Below are positions 52,283 to 63,515 of a DNA stretch of 64,000 nucleotides, piece by piece. The stretch is taken from contig JADWQD010000012.1 of assembly GCA_016110215.1 (NCBI GenBank), forward strand, positions 372,001 to 436,000, given 5' to 3'. A model generated the notes under the pieces. The model was not told the DNA's origin. It did no database searches and saw only the letters and a list, made by a program, of their open reading frames with translations. A program made the position numbers and the translations under genes. Every line of letters starts with the position of its first letter. Positions within the stretch are counted from its first letter, which is position 1. Source of the stretch: Capronia americana (Eukaryota > Ascomycota > Eurotiomycetes > Chaetothyriales > Herpotrichiellaceae).

Positions 52283-53294
52283 AGAAAGAAACAGATTGTC
52301 TTTCAGCAATGGGAATATCATCAATATCACCGTCAGTCTACTTACTGTATCTACTCGCAAGGGACACCGTCCGGGAATATCATCATCAATCTACTCACTG
52401 TATCTTCACTCACAGGAAGGAACTTGCTTCGGCAGTTCAGTCAGACAGTCAACTGGTGATCTGATCGATAAGCATAGGCTCCTGCTGACTGGCCACTGAT
52501 GCACGGTCCTGGCACTTGGCCTGCACCGCAACCCCAATTAAATCCACGAGTCAGGCAGGCAGGCAGGCGAAGGTGAGAGCGACGGTACATCCCCCCGCCC
52601 CTCGAATCCAGGCCTAAAGTTTCCCGCAGCAGTAACAGTTACTAGCCCTCCACTCACTCTCACCGCGGGTGCCCATTGCGCGAGCGACCGCACAAGCACA
52701 ACCACAAGTACAAGTTCATGTGAGTTCGGACTAATGCACACGGACATGCACGTCCCAGGCAGGCCCGCCCCTCCCGACCTGTTGCTCGCATCATGGCATT
52801 GGCATGGCATTGATGTGCTGGCATTGCATGAGAAAAGGGGCCGGTTTGTGGATAAGCGTGTGATCTAAAAGCTTCTTAGCCGCAGCTTATGGAGGAGCCC
52901 GCGGTTGCCCGCGCTCGGTACTGTGAGTCGACGAACGACGAGAGAAGTGAACAAACAGGTGGGGAGGGGGGAGGGGGGGGGACTCCTTCCCTGCCGAGGT
53001 CGATTTCGTATAAATATGTTGTATATTCGCATCATTTTGGATAGTGTGTAACTCCTAAAGGTAGGGGGAGTCCAGGACTCAATCAATCCTCGCTAACCAC
53101 TACGAAGGAGAGTTTCGCCATCTGTGGTGGAATTGGAGAATTAATCATCTAACTTGACTCGTCGGACCGATCAGTTTATGTGAGCGAATTTCGTAACTTG
53201 GAGTTATTGTGAAAGCACTGGCTATCAGCGAGCGCTCTGTCTCGCGCGCGCGCGACGACGATACAGGGAAAAAGGTGACGACGGAATAATAATT
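52283..53294. other. intergenic, low-complexity tracts
   Basis: About 1 kb with GGCAGGCAGGCA (about 52555), a G-rich run (52963-52980) and a CG dinucleotide run (53247-53260). No gene seen. Confidence 0.45.
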
Positions 53295-54083
53295 ATGTCT
53301 CGAACGCCCTCTCCCGTGGACTCCACGTCCACGTCGGCGACATCGACGCATTTGACGCCCGGCGTGCTCTGGACCACGGCATGTATTCAACGTAAAGACC
53401 TCACGACGGAACTCTTCGACGCCTGGTACGACGAGCACATCGACATCTGCCTGTCCTGCCCGGGCAACGGGGGTCTCTTCCTGCGATACCGAAACATCGA
53501 TCCCGCGGCCGATGCCTATGTCGTGCCCAAATGGAATGAGGAGCCGACAACGACACACGACGAGGTCACGCCCACGTCCACGCCCACAACGTGGCCGTTC
53601 CTGGCTCTAGTCAAGCTGGACGACACCAAATGGGTGGCCAGCAAGCAATTCAACGACATGTCACGGTTCTCGAAGCTGCTGCCCCCGGAGCCGGATGGGT
53701 CGATCGGCAGTGCGTTCAGCTGCTGGTACGGCGCCCTGCGATGTTACGAGACGGTCGGCACGATTGCAGATCCTACCGGACGGACGACACGGCCGAAATA
53801 CATCCTCAGCGTGCAGCTGAAGGGAGAGGGGGGAACATCCGCCGAGGATTGGGAGGCCCAGGACAAGCCGTATGTGGGACGGGCGGATTTTCGAGGCGCG
53901 GTCAGATATCGGGTTGTGGAGGATCTGTTGGCTGCCCAAGAGCCCGGGTGGCTGCCTAAGGGACTTGTGCTGTATGAATTTGATGGTGACGAGCCTCCGC
54001 GCGCCGTTGATGACAAGGATTGTTTCAAGGCGGACATGTGGGAGTATATACTCGAGGCGGGGGATTCGTCTCTTCGGCTGTGA
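53295..54083 (+). CDS. EthD-like / dimeric alpha-beta-barrel protein of unknown function
   Basis: A single-exon 262-aa protein. The N-terminus is Ser/Thr-rich and disordered (SPVDSTSTSATSTH). It is followed by LWTTACIQRKDLTTELFDAWYDEHIDI, which matches the F-x-x-W-Y-x-x-x-H pattern of EthD/ferredoxin-like stress-response barrel proteins. A second half (FRGAVRYRVVEDLL) looks like another such domain. No catalytic residues can be assigned and no signal peptide is present. The preceding region is (CG)n-rich. Confidence 0.75.
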   Translation: MSRTPSPVDSTSTSATSTHLTPGVLWTTACIQRKDLTTELFDAWYDEHIDICLSCPGNGGLFLRYRNIDPAADAYVVPKWNEEPTTTHDEVTPTSTPTTWPFLALVKLDDTKWVASKQFNDMSRFSKLLPPEPDGSIGSAFSCWYGALRCYETVGTIADPTGRTTRPKYILSVQLKGEGGTSAEDWEAQDKPYVGRADFRGAVRYRVVEDLLAAQEPGWLPKGLVLYEFDGDEPPRAVDDKDCFKADMWEYILEAGDSSLRL

Positions 54084-55466
54084 GGCGGCTGGGTGGTGCA
54101 ATGAGTCGAGACGGCGGGGGAATCTCAGAGGTCATCTCGAAATGCACTCAAACTACCAGTCTGGGAGGCGTCTTTAGGCTTCAACAAGAGCAAGAAATAA
54201 GGCCTATAAGTGAATGGCATTAGCATCTCCAGAATCACAATGTTCTGTGTGGTCGATGAAGCAGGAGAGACAGATACCTGCGTACAGGCCTGATGAAGTC
54301 ATGAATTGGAGCTTGCCGTGCTTGGTCACTCTGGATGATTGTCGAAGGAGCCTAGAAGGAAGCGATGCAGGCGCTGGGCTTGCCTAACTTACGAGGTACA
54401 GTGCCCCGCTAACTTTGGAATTTGGCTTGGCTCATCCCCAACTTACAGTACTATGACCCTGGTGTTCTGGAGACAAGGCCATGTCTGTCTACAGTGACTA
54501 TTAACCTTCCTTCCAATCCGACCACCTGCAGTGAATAAGTGTGGTCTGAGAAGATCCTGCCGTCGACGAGTGCTCGATCCAGCATAACCACTACCACAAT
54601 CTGATGTTGTCACCAATGCCTCAAAGGATCCTTGGTTTTCCCGAGACTGTCCACAACGCGGCGTATCCATACATTGAATCCTCTAAACAAGCCAACTTAC
54701 TCGTCACGCTCGTACATTTCATCCACGCTGGCTCGAGATGTAATGACTCTGCAAATCATAAGGCCAAGCTCACCAAGCATTGATGTACAGGGCTGATATC
54801 GCGCGATCGAGGACCTGCAGTGTCACCTATGCAGAAGCCACTGATAAATGAATTTTCCACGCAATGGCATTGGAAACCAACAGACGCGTATGTCTTCGAT
54901 TATCGATGGATCTCTCAAAATCTATGTTGCTCACAGCACGTCATCATCTGCGCTGATCCTTGACTTTTCCACATCGGAACTGTAGCCGTGTGGTCAACCT
55001 CACTTTCTGCGTCTCTCGCTTGCGGATTCAAGACACATAAGACAACGTCGATAGGAGGAGTGGCTCTGCAATGTCTCCGACCCATGGGAAAAGCTCAAAA
55101 CCACATGTTTTCTGCATCCCAGACACGTGTATGCGACTATTCGACAAGAACAGTCCCTGTGGTTGATGTGCGCATCTAAATGTTGTCGCCAGTCCTCATT
55201 GGAATGAATGCCGGTCCTTCAGGATTGATGTCATGCTAGCACTGTATCTCAGCTGCTTGTGTAATCAGAGAGAGGAGGTCGTCAGTCAGATTGCTCCATC
55301 GGAACCAAACACTTAAGCTTGAGAAGCCATGAAATGCAGTCTTGTGGCCGTCATCGTCATCGTCATAGACTGCCCCAGCCTCCAGCCTTCATATAAAGCT
55401 GTGTGATCGATCACTGAAGAAGACACGGGACATTTGAAACACAACCCAGGGAGAAGTGAACAGAGT
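54084..55466. other. 1.4-kb intergenic region
   Basis: No coding signal with a motif. Nothing distinctive seen. Confidence 0.45.
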
Positions 55467-55879
55467 ATGTCGCTCGACGATCATCAAAGCCGCGCTCCCG
55501 AGTACCACAACGCCGCCGCCACTGAGGGAACCCACGACATCGCAGCAATGGACATTGCAAGAGAAATCGCCAAGAATCGCGCCAGCAACCACATCCGGTA
55601 GGCGCCCCCAGCCGTACGATAGCTCTATGTGCCTTAGACATGGATTATTTCTCGCTTGAGCTGCGCTCAACAGGGTCCAGAACAGGAGGCTGACGTTCTT
55701 CGTTCTCGACACTGTACAGAATGAACGAAGAGGACCATCCCAACCTAAGAGTCCAAGTCCACCCCGACGAGCCGGACCACTCGAAGCCATCGTCAGTAAG
55801 AACACTGGTTACCAAGCAGGAGCGGGAAGCCAAAGATGGGGTTCCGACAACGGAAGCTAAGCGCAAAGCCTCCCTGTGA
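55467..55879 (+). CDS. small hydrophilic protein, function unknown
   Basis: Two exons, 55467-55597 and 55720-55879, join in frame to give 96 aa. The donor is GTAGGC and the acceptor GTACAG. The product is charged and rich in His, Glu, Lys and Ala (HDIAAMDIAREIAKNRASNH, then QVHPDEPDHSKPSS), with no TM or signal. No family is recognised. The open frames and splice sites are consistent, but a chance structure cannot be excluded. Confidence 0.45.
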
Positions 55880-57320
55880 GTTGTACTGTGCATTAGCAAG
55901 TCTATCCAGCCGGGATACCTGCCAGCCAATCCCAAGGACGATGCTAATGAGCGTGAGGATATGAATCTAGTCTTGAGCGGGTTCAGAACCGCGGATGACC
56001 GGGTATCACCCTTTCTGGACTGGCTTTGGGGAACCAAGTTTGAGCATGGATGGTCCATCGTCAACGATGGTCATGGAAACATACCAGTACCAATACATAT
56101 CCTCTTCCGAGTGGTTCAACCAATCATCTCGATGGCGAACAATTGCTGTACTCAGAATGGGAACATTCATATTCGCTTCTCGCTTCGTTCCGGTACTCGG
56201 CTGGACACATATTCTAACGAAGGAGTCCTCACCGTCAGTCTCGTATTAGGCTCCATATCAGATCCTGAGAGATCGTGGGAGGGTGTGAGACGAGACGAGA
56301 CAAATAACCCCGTACTCGTAAGACCAGTCCACGTAGCTTGACGAATAGCCGGTGCGCCATGGGAAAACTGTTTCTCCGATGGGATGGATGCCCAAGTTTC
56401 CCTCTCGAAGTCTCGAAGTCTCGTGCTGAGGTCGGCGCTCCAGACGCTCGGGTTAAAGCAGGGTTCAAACCAGTCGACAAAGATCGGTTCCTATTAAGGG
56501 CAGGTCCGCGTGCCTCTCCCTCCCAGCCACCCGCCTTCCCCTCTTCCTAGCCCGTCCACCGCGAGATTCATCTATCTCTTAGAATCTTTCTACTCTACCG
56601 CGAATTTTACTTCTAAGACTACCTTCTATTCCCGTTATACCCTCGCTCCGTCGGTCTCTCCCCCTTCTCTTCTCCTCCCTGGCTGCCATAAAGTCATAAA
56701 CAGGAGAAAAGAGGTCACGGACACGCCCATACAATTCGTGTGAAGCTCGCGACCCAGCAACTGCGGTCTTCAAGCATTGAGTCGTTGTAGATAGGATTCT
56801 AGCATAAGATCCGTTAGATTCTCATCCGCAGTCGTCTTACGCTATTATCGCTGAATTTATAGTAGAATACTTTACGTATGGCCCCGAGACTATATGGTAA
56901 GAAGCGGGTTTTTATTTGAAGGCGGCTGTGTCTGGATGAGATCGACGTGAAGCTGAGGTGAAAGTGCCTCGAGTCATCGAACCTTGGTTTGCTCTGCGCA
57001 AGACTGCCATACACTGTCTGGACTTACTGTCTGTATAAGCCAGACTCTACATCAGCACTGTGAATGCCTCCGTCTCATGCGACAATTTCAGCCAAGATAT
57101 GTGGCTCCTGTCGATGCTACAATCCATAGCTTTCACGAGGCCGGCATTGATTGGCCTTGTTCAGACGGCAAGAAGGTCATACCCCTGCTTTAATTTCCTT
57201 CCATCACCCTCTTTCTATCTGTCTTCATCTTGCGCGGTCGATGCAATTTCTGATACTCAACCCATTGAATCTCCCTCCTCATACATTAAGCGACTACTGG
57301 GACATATAAATGCTAGCAGT
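55880..57320. other. 1.4-kb intergenic region
   Basis: No gene found. A CT-rich stretch occurs at about 56510-56680, and CATATAAATG lies just before the next start. Confidence 0.45.
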
Positions 57321-57928
57321 ATGACTTCCGATCCGGTCATACGGCCCGCCACAGGCAAAGGTCAGTCAAAACTCCTCCTGTTCTCATTCCACCTGTTGGT
57401 GAATACTCATTTGAAGTAGACGTCCCTACGCTGCTTACATTCATGCGAGCCACCGCAGCAGAACAAGGTGTCCTGTCCGCCGTCACCGCAACTGAGGCCG
57501 ATCTGTTGAATACACTGGATCTCTACGATGAGGAAATCGTCAAGACTCACGCCGAGCAGATGAATCCCTCGCAAAATGCTAAAGCCCTGGTTCTCGTTTC
57601 ACCAGAAGGTGACATCGCCGGTATGGCCATCTTCTTTGTAACCTACGTTGCCTGGAAGGCAAAGTCTGGGATCTGCCTGGAGGACCTTTACGTTCTTCAA
57701 AACTACCGGCGCAGAGGATATGCCAGACTCTTGGTCCAAGAAGTCGCCAAAGAGGCGGATCGACTCGGCTGCGCCAGGATGGAGTGGCTCTGCTACAAGG
57801 AGAATCACCGGGCATTGAAATTTTATCGCAGCATTGGCGCGAAGGAGCTGGATACTCTGACTTTTCTGAGACTCGATCGGGACGCGATGGTGCAGTTCGC
57901 GAACGAAGATCATGTCCGCCAGGAATAG
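57321..57928 (+). CDS. GNAT-family N-acetyltransferase
   Basis: A 183-aa acetyl-CoA-dependent acetyltransferase. Exons 57321-57360 and 57417-57928. Core motif A is LEDLYVLQNYRRRGYARLLVQEVAKEADRLGC, containing the acetyl-CoA loop R-R-R-G-Y-A/G; motif B is WLCYKENHRALKFYRSIGAKEL with the FY-x-x-x-GA signature. It resembles diamine/spermidine-type and phosphinothricin-type GNATs. It is convergent with the PLP decarboxylase downstream (504 bp between stops). An amine made by that enzyme is a possible acceptor (inference). Confidence 0.9.
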
Positions 57929-58432
57929 CCTACTTGGCGATACCTATGGGATTGCCCAACGACCCTGACCGCACTCCTTCAGCTATAGACGGGATGTTCA
58001 AAGCGCAGGAGTGAGTGCCTGCAGTACAGTACGATACTATACTAGCTCTCGACCAGGGCGCGGTTGTTTTGAATTGAATAGTACTCGACACACACTTGAT
58101 GGCAGTAGGTCTCTGGCTCTTGCCCTCTGATCTCTCACGCCTTATGACATCGCGAGGCCACTAGGCAGTGGTATTACCGGCTCACTTGTCCGGCAAAGTG
58201 CAACTGAAGTCGTGAGACTAGCTAGTTTTATGGTTCCAATCCAAGTGGCGAAAACCGGTCCTGGAAGTCCCTGGGTACAGTAGATACCTTGGTATGCGTG
58301 TCATCTTAATACGACCTCGACGATTGTTACGACCGCGGAATATGGCCGACCGAGATTCGTATTACACGAGTACCTACATGTCCGTGGGTCCTACCACACC
58401 AACAGAATTGTAAATCTATGCCTTATTCACCG
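57929..58432. other. intergenic between convergent genes
   Basis: 504 bp containing both 3' flanks. No gene or hairpin of note. Confidence 0.4.
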
Positions 58433-59917
58433 TCATCTGCGTTGCTGAACACCGCCCATCTCGGCCAAGATTTCTGCCGCGAACGAATCCAAGGCATGGA
58501 CAATCTCAACAAGTTGCTGATTGTCCAGCAATGGAGATATGGTGCACATTCGCAGGTTCAGCTTCCCATGCAACCTAGTCGTCAGGACCGCGGCGATGTT
58601 CCGAGATATGGCTCGTTTGGAAACTTGGGCATTCACACTCTCACTCAACAATGGGTCTTCGACGCTGTCTCCGTCCGCATTCATGGACCTCGCCACATAA
58701 CTAAAATTCACAATGGCTAATTGAGCAGAGACGACGATCTTCCAGTTTTCCAGCTTTCGAAGCTCTTGCTCTGCTGACTCGGCAAGCCGGATGCCATGGT
58801 CGATGAATTCTCCCACCTTGTCCAGACCCAAGATTTGGAAGGTGAACCAAAGTTTCATGGCTCGAACAGGTCGAGTGAGCTCTATTCCGAGATTCCAGAA
58901 ATTCACGTCGGTCGACGTCGCTTCCTCGGCATCTTGGATGTATGATGCCTTGGTGGCGAAGCTCCGGATCAAATGGCGCGTGTCTCGAACGAGAACCACT
59001 CCACAACCATACGTTTGAAAAAGCCATTTGTGGGCATCCCAAGATAGGCTGTGTGCGCGAGCCACGCCGTCGGCCAGCGTCCTATGCTGCCGAGATAGGA
59101 GGACAGATGCCCCGTATGCGCCGTCAACGTGCAGCCAGAGTCCCTCTGCTTCGGCCAAATCTGCGAGTTCATGTAACGGATCAATGCTCCCGGTGTTTGT
59201 CAAACCACACGTCGCAACGAGGAGGAACGGCACAAGCCCTGCGGCTCTATCGGCGATGATAGCCTTGTGAAGCTCTGGAGTTTTCAATCGGTGTAGATCG
59301 TCGCATTCCACCCGTCGGGTTTGTGTCTCATGAAAGCCTGCAATGTTGAGACCTTTTGCCACCGAGGAATGCGTCTGTTCAGAAACGTAGATGACAGCTT
59401 TTGTCCTTTGCTCAAACGACAGTTTGGCGTCTCGAGCCGCGACAATGGCAGTCAGGTTCGCCATCGATCCGCCCGACACAAACACCCCACCGGCAGTGGA
59501 AGGCAAGCCGGCTTGTTGTGCGAGCCATCTGAGCAGTGCGTCTTCCACCGCACTGGGGCCTGAGCTTTCAAACCAACTCCCCGCATGCACGTTGAACATG
59601 GTCGTAATGAGATGGCCCAAGAGACTGGTTTCATGGACAGGGGAGGGGATGAAGCCGAAGAACTTGGGATGCTCCATGGCCACTCGGTGGGCCATGATGC
59701 GAAGCATGTCTTCGATTGTCTGACGCCGAGGTCGTCCTTGTGCTCCTGGGGTGGCCAACGCTCGTATGGCAGCCACTTCGTCTGCATCTGCAACGTCCAC
59801 TATATCTGATGAGATCACCTTGGAGCGGACAATGAGAAAGTCCCGGCAGAGGTCTTCGACGAGCTGTGAGGGCGTGGCCCCTGCACCTGCGACCTCGCTC
59901 TGTTGGTTTTCCTCCAT
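58433..59917 (-). CDS. group II PLP-dependent amino acid decarboxylase (aromatic / tyrosine type)
   Basis: A single-exon 494-aa fold-type I decarboxylase. PLP Lys297 is in SWDAHKWLFQTYG, the pyridine-stacking His183 in EQTHSSVAKG, and the pyridine-N Asp265 in LHVDGAYGA. GGVFVSGGSMANLTAI is the phosphate-binding region. Length is normal. No targeting signal. Members release CO2 from Tyr, Trp, DOPA, Glu or Asp; the HPKFFGFIPSP segment and overall form favour the aromatic/tyrosine decarboxylase group. The gene is convergent with a GNAT acetyltransferase, which hints at amine formation followed by N-acetylation. Confidence 0.92.
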   Translation of the reverse strand: MEENQQSEVAGAGATPSQLVEDLCRDFLIVRSKVISSDIVDVADADEVAAIRALATPGAQGRPRRQTIEDMLRIMAHRVAMEHPKFFGFIPSPVHETSLLGHLITTMFNVHAGSWFESSGPSAVEDALLRWLAQQAGLPSTAGGVFVSGGSMANLTAIVAARDAKLSFEQRTKAVIYVSEQTHSSVAKGLNIAGFHETQTRRVECDDLHRLKTPELHKAIIADRAAGLVPFLLVATCGLTNTGSIDPLHELADLAEAEGLWLHVDGAYGASVLLSRQHRTLADGVARAHSLSWDAHKWLFQTYGCGVVLVRDTRHLIRSFATKASYIQDAEEATSTDVNFWNLGIELTRPVRAMKLWFTFQILGLDKVGEFIDHGIRLAESAEQELRKLENWKIVVSAQLAIVNFSYVARSMNADGDSVEDPLLSESVNAQVSKRAISRNIAAVLTTRLHGKLNLRMCTISPLLDNQQLVEIVHALDSFAAEILAEMGGVQQRR

Positions 59918-61844
59918 TTTGTTTTGAGCCGGATAGACTTCAATCTCGAATTGGGTGCTTTAAGCTCCTTTCACTGCCGGGTTCAATGCTGAGCCAAGTC
60001 CAGAGAATTCTGCAAAAGGGCGTGACAAGTAATGACTGCGTTACGGTCCCGTTGAGGAATCGCCCACTGGGCCGCTGCGTGGTGGAGAAGTTGTCCATTC
60101 ACCGGTAATCATCGTCATGGCGCATGTATCAAAGATGGACACGAGCTGACGCCAAAGTTGTCGAGACTTGTCGGATTTTATCACGGTTGGCAAGTATACT
60201 CTCGGCTCGCGATTGCCCTCCAGAGCAAACGGGACATGGCCGACCCAATGATGCTTTGCTTGGACATTGAACTAGTGAGAACAAGGGAGTGGATGCTCAA
60301 GAGATGTAACAATGAAGATATGGTCTGCTGAAACGCTATTCTTTGGCGCCGAGGTCAGTTATTGGTCCCTTGTATGGCGTTCTTGATGTTTCGGAGCGAA
60401 AGCGCAAATAGTGACACAGGTCCTCGGAACGGGCACGGGGATTATGTAGCGCCATTCCATTCACCTTCATCCACCTCCACACCTTGACTGATAGGTAAGG
60501 AAGAGCAGACGACTTTCAGGCCCAATCTCCGTACTTCCGTGATGGAGTTGTCTGCGATGCCGAGGTCAGCTTGGGGGCAATCGTGAAGGTGGCAAAGAAC
60601 AATCATACGAGTAGACGCACACTACTGTCCGGACTCTGGCAGGTTTTCCAACCGACCAAACAGATCACACTTGAAATATGATTAGGGGAAAAGATTCTGT
60701 TGCATTCTCGATGAATGCCCTTCAGGAGATATCTTTGGATCCATTTTGAAGATCGAATTGCTAGGATTTCACAGTACTCGTACTTTCCGGCTAGTACTAC
60801 TCCACAACTCTTGCGCTTTCTGGTATCATACTCTGCGACCGTTCGGCCCGGTCTGAAGCTCCGTTCTCGAATCATCGTTGGTATACAGCGTTCCCCCTTC
60901 CATAAGATCATTCACCGAAAGAGCCTCTAGATGGAACGGCGTTGACTTAGCCCTGCCACCGGCTGCACCTCACTGACTCGAGACCGGGTAAAGACCTCAC
61001 GATCAGGCTTAGCGGCAGAGACCATCGTGGCAGCGTCGTCCAGGGTGCCGCCGGCTTTGGCAACAAAAGGTATTCTCCTTGATGGTTGGCCATCTGTTTG
61101 AATCTATCGATAATTCAAACCGTTCTTGACCGCAAGGTCCAATAGAACAGTGAGGATTGCTTCATGTTGGGTCTTCTTATGTTGGCTAGATTGTTGGTGG
61201 CAGAGAGTCCAGTGACAGGCTTCAAACATCCAGCTCTCTTGAAGTTTGTGGCTTGAAGGCGGCTCGATTGATGGTCTCTGGCGCGCGCAATGACATATTT
61301 ACGAATCCTTGATATGCTTGTCTGGTGACAGCTGCGACGGGGCAAATACATGGTCCAAATGCATCTCAAGGTTGCGCAAACTCCGAGGTTGGCCGACAGA
61401 TATCATACCCAGACAGCCCTACTAGCAAGGTTCAGGAGTCTCAGACCCACAGATCTGCCCACTGTAGGCAATTCTTTTGGATTATCAAGAGTCGACGCCA
61501 CAGCGCAAGGACTGATTGATGGGCATGAAGACTCAACAGGAGTCGAGATATGGAAGCACCAAAATCTGACCCTGTCTCTTGTCGCAGAGGAGCCTCCACC
61601 CTTCTGCGCAGCGTAAGCTAAATGGGAACAGGATCGAGATTGACAGTGTTCGGGAATCTACTTGAGCTGAAGAGATATATACAAACAGATCTTCCATAGA
61701 CTCACTCCAGTGTTGCTCGTTCACCGACTTGTCGCTAATGCTGCACATACAGGAATCATCCTCATCCACCAATATTCCTGACCAAGATTCCGCGAGTAGT
61801 TTTACTCTAGCAAAAGGCAGTTCCATCTGTTATAAACACACAGC
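59918..61844. other. 1.9-kb intergenic region
   Basis: Upstream of both the decarboxylase (minus) and the MFS gene (plus). No ORF with a family motif was found and no repeat stands out. Confidence 0.45.
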
Positions 61845-61877
61845 TTGGCCACAGGGACTCCGAAGCCGCCATCATCG

Positions 61878-63263
61878 ATGGAACCCGCGAAAGCAAGAGA
61901 GCTCGCCACCGTTGCAGCCACCGATCAAACAGAGCCGAGGAACGAGTCCAGGCACGACATGAATACATTTGACACGGGTATCAGAGCCTGGTTGCAAGTT
62001 CTCGGCGCCTTTTTCCTCTGGTTCAACACGTGGTATGCGCAGTCGAGAACAACCCACTCCTTCTTCTTAGAGCGAACCCCAAACGACCCGATTTCTTGTC
62101 CCATATGTTGTCTGCTAATCCGTCCGGCGCGCAGGGGGCTCATCAATGCCTACGGGACCTTCCAGACCTCCTATGAACAAGGGATCCTCTCTGACTTGTC
62201 ACCGTCGACAATTGCATGGGTAGGGTCCACACAATCGGCACTACTCATGCTCGTCAGCGTCATCACAGGACCGCTCTACGACGCGGGCTACTTTGCAATC
62301 ATGTTGCCCGTGGGCACGTTCCTCCTGGTCTTCGGTCTGATGATGAATAGCATCTCAGTGGAATACTACCAGGTCATGCTCGCACAAGGCGTCTGTGTCG
62401 GGGTAGGAACTGGCTTCCTGTTCGTGCCAGCGGTGGCTCTCCTCTCGCAGTATTTCCAAAGGAGACGATCGTTGGCGAACGGCATCGCCGCGTCGGGAAG
62501 CAGCATCGGCGGCGTCGTCTACCCGATCATGTTCCGGCAACTTCAACAGGAGATTGGGTTCCCATGGGCCACACGCGCGATGGCATTCATGGCTCTCGCA
62601 ACATGTTGTGTCTCGATCGCCACCATGCGCCTTCGATTCCGGCCTGCGCAGAAACGGGCTCTCCTCCAGCTATCCGCCTTCACGGAACCTCAGTACGTGC
62701 TCTTCTGTTCGGCTTGCTTCGTGGGCTTTCTTGGCTTCTACAATTTCCTCGTCTATGTGCAGCCTTCTGCGCTAAACCTTGGGATCGTCGATGACAATAT
62801 GGGGTTCTACCTGTTGGCGATTCTGAACGCGGCGTCGACTTTCGGCAGAATCATCCCGAATTTCATCGCCGACTATACAGGGACACTCGACGTGCTGATT
62901 CCTGCGGTGGCCATAACAGCCGTCCTCGCGTACTGTTGGGCTGCCGTGCATTCGACGGCTGGCATCATTGCGCTTTCTGCGCTTTACGGATTCTTCTCCG
63001 GCGGGTTCGCCTCCCTGGTGCCTGTTGGTATCGTAGACATAAGCAGGGACGCATACAACGTTGGTACTCGGCTCGGCATGTGTTTCGCGATCGAATCAAT
63101 CGGCCTGCTAATTGGCACGCCTGTTGGGGGCGCGATACTGAGCAAGACGGGGTCCTATCTCGGGGTGCAGATGTTCTGTGGTTCATGTTTGGCACTCTGC
63201 GCCGTGTTGTTCATCGTCATTCGGGTCTTGCAGAGAGGACTGAGGCTCAAGCAGAAGAGCTAA
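61878..63263 (+). CDS. monocarboxylate-porter-type MFS transporter
   Basis: A membrane protein of 427 aa (start MEPAKARELATV; an in-frame ATG at 61845 would add 11 residues). Exons 61878-62032 and 62135-63263. The 102-bp intron has no stop and keeps frame, but splicing restores the TM1 signature FNTWGLINAYGTFQTSYEQ of fungal monocarboxylate porters. QYFQRRRSLANGIAASGSSIGGVVYPI is the classic MCT loop, and the C-terminal half has GIVDDNMGFYLLAILNAASTFGRIIPNF. Such proteins carry monocarboxylates or riboflavin-like compounds, or are orphan. No transported substrate is indicated by neighbours. Confidence 0.92.
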   Translation: MEPAKARELATVAATDQTEPRNESRHDMNTFDTGIRAWLQVLGAFFLWFNTWYAQSRTTHSFFLERTPNDPISCPICCLLIRPARRGLINAYGTFQTSYEQGILSDLSPSTIAWVGSTQSALLMLVSVITGPLYDAGYFAIMLPVGTFLLVFGLMMNSISVEYYQVMLAQGVCVGVGTGFLFVPAVALLSQYFQRRRSLANGIAASGSSIGGVVYPIMFRQLQQEIGFPWATRAMAFMALATCCVSIATMRLRFRPAQKRALLQLSAFTEPQYVLFCSACFVGFLGFYNFLVYVQPSALNLGIVDDNMGFYLLAILNAASTFGRIIPNFIADYTGTLDVLIPAVAITAVLAYCWAAVHSTAGIIALSALYGFFSGGFASLVPVGIVDISRDAYNVGTRLGMCFAIESIGLLIGTPVGGAILSKTGSYLGVQMFCGSCLALCAVLFIVIRVLQRGLRLKQKS

Positions 63264-63515
63264 GGACTATTCAACCTCCTTCAACAGATGATGAATTCTT
63301 TGCGCGCGTTACTCTATATACTTTAGGGGGAAAAGGGGGTTTTGGAGACACCCGCATTCTGTGCGGGTTTCCCAGAGACGAGGCCAGCACGGAATGAAGG
63401 AAGAATCATAGTCGGGATGAGTCTTCGAGCCTCTCTCCCCGAAACCTCTCCTCCCCCTCCGAGTTGCTTGTTGCCCATTTTGCTGGTCCCTTTTGCTTGA
63501 CACTTTTAAGTCGAG

